From contig JABDBO010000059.1 in the NCBI GenBank assembly GCA_013288575.1, positions 110 to 6,078 of the forward strand: 5,969 nucleotides of DNA, written 5' to 3'. The stretch is from Alphaproteobacteria bacterium (lineage in GTDB: Bacteria > Pseudomonadota > Alphaproteobacteria > Rickettsiales > 21-14-0-20-44-7). Both the position numbers and the translations under genes were made by a program. The notes below the pieces were generated by a model that saw only the letters and a list, made by a program, of their open reading frames with translations, was not told where the DNA came from and did no database searches. Below, one piece after another: positions 5,257 through 5,969 of the stretch (its first letter is position 1; each line of letters begins with the position of its first letter).

Positions 5257-5931
5257 TCATATTTTAGTCAGTGCTTTTATAATGCCCCTAAACGTCCTAA
5301 CCTCCTGCCCGCTAAACTCTGCTCGCGCCAACATCGTGCGGATATTGGCAATCATTCCCGGCTTCTTATTAGGCTCCTGAAAAAACCCCCGCGCATCCAG
5401 CTCGCTTTCCAAATGCGAAAACAGCGAGGCAATTTCTTCCTTACTTGCCAACTCGCGTTTACCCGCAACAATCTTCAAACCTGAAACTTCATAGGCAATA
5501 ATTGCCACCGTCTGCGCCAAATTCAAACTCGAAAATTTTTCATTCACCGGAATCGAAATTATCTTGTCGCACAAAGTTATATCTTCATTCGTTAGCCCCG
5601 TCCGCTCCGGCCCAAACACAAAACCGGTAGCACCATGCAGCGCAATTTCTCGCGGCGTTACCACTTCCTTGTCCATCTCACGAGTTCTCGCCGTTGTCGC
5701 ATATAAAAACTGCAAATTCGCCGTTGCCTCGTTCAAACTCTCATAAATTTTTGCCTGCTCCACCACTTCGCGCGCGCCAACTGCCATATCCAGCGCCCGC
5801 TCATTTGGCCAGCCATCACGCGGTTTCACAATCCGCAAATCTGTCAGCCCAAAGTTCAGCATTACTCTTGCCGCCGCACCAATATTTTCACCCATTTGCG
5901 GCTCGATTAAAATTATTGTTGGCTTATACAT
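5257..5931 (-). CDS. trmJ: tRNA (cytidine/uridine-32-2'-O)-methyltransferase TrmJ, SPOUT family
   Basis: TrmJ uses S-adenosylmethionine to methylate the 2'-hydroxyl of position 32 in the anticodon loop of several tRNAs. The 224 residues show the three SPOUT (SpoU) motifs that form the trefoil-knot fold: ENIGAAARVMLNFGL at 15-29 with Asn16 and the catalytic-type Arg22, FVFGPERTGLTNED at 104-117, and IPVNEKFSSLNLAQTVAI at 127-144. The C-terminal helical extension (about 165-224), with HLE...L...GFF, KPGMIANIRTMLARAE and EVRTFRGII, separates TrmJ from shorter TrmL-type enzymes and from TrmH. The protein is slightly shorter than E. coli TrmJ (about 246). The ATG at 5931 has a weak AAGAG eight bases upstream and a TATAAC -10-like hexamer at 5952-5947; any -35 would fall close to or beyond the window edge. 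It converges on the ceramidase-like gene. Confidence 0.94.
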   Translation of the reverse strand: MYKPTIILIEPQMGENIGAAARVMLNFGLTDLRIVKPRDGWPNERALDMAVGAREVVEQAKIYESLNEATANLQFLYATTARTREMDKEVVTPREIALHGATGFVFGPERTGLTNEDITLCDKIISIPVNEKFSSLNLAQTVAIIAYEVSGLKIVAGKRELASKEEIASLFSHLESELDARGFFQEPNKKPGMIANIRTMLARAEFSGQEVRTFRGIIKALTKI

Positions 5932-5969
5932 TTACTCTTAAACTTGGTTATATGAGACATATGCGCCGC

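Noticed and set aside
5161..5484. 107-codon plus-strand frame beginning GTG right after the ceramidase-like stop
   Set aside because: Most of it is antisense to the conserved TrmJ C-terminus, and its first part crosses the stem-loop; the composition is not protein-like.
5952..5969. Possible start of a gene divergent from trmJ (ATGAGACATATGCGC on the plus strand)
   Set aside because: Only six codons are visible before the window ends and no ribosome binding site precedes it, so it cannot be supported.

Overview
The window looks like an ordinary chromosomal segment of an alphaproteobacterium of moderate to low G+C, probably an uncultured lineage assembled from short reads. The clues are the TadA tail with its CHHKPEVY motif, a ceramidase-like protein of the CERT...EP.N type, a YejA-type peptide-binding protein, and weak or absent Shine-Dalgarno sequences throughout. 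The lineage below class level cannot be read from this sequence.

Layout. Positions 1-69 are a perfect inverted copy of 1318-1386. They carry the last 13 codons of a hypothetical gene and run, in an open frame, into the C-terminal half of a yejA-like gene (45-1043, +). Convergent with it, overlapping by 14 bp, is a minus-strand pair of unrecognised AT-rich genes: a 178-aa protein (1343-1879) and a 99-aa protein (1030-1329). The pair has its own sigma-70-like promoter, with a palindrome over the -10 box. Upstream on the same strand is a complete ettA (1991-3658), the ABC-F translational throttle. Next come a GC-rich element of about 95 bp bounded by short inverted repeats (3709-3803), a 58-aa membrane protein (3801-3977) with an extended -10 promoter almost touching its ATG, and tadA (4000-4425). 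The whole spacer between tadA and the divergent ceramidase-like gene (4510-5160, +) is a two-armed array of 8-bp repeats that can fold on itself. The window ends with trmJ (5257-5931, -), convergent with the ceramidase-like gene across a 96-bp spacer containing an 11-bp perfect stem.

Functionally, three genes serve translation: EttA on ribosomes, TadA for inosine 34 in tRNA, and TrmJ for 2'-O-methylation at tRNA position 32. They are not one operon. The remaining recognised genes are a periplasmic peptide-binding protein fragment and a CREST-family membrane hydrolase. No convincing new multi-gene system is present. The most notable items are the inverted-repeat junction that truncates yejA (possibly an assembly or amplification chimera), the two-gene hypothetical cassette, the GC-rich element whose end supplies a stop codon, and the fold-back repeat between tadA and the ceramidase-like gene.
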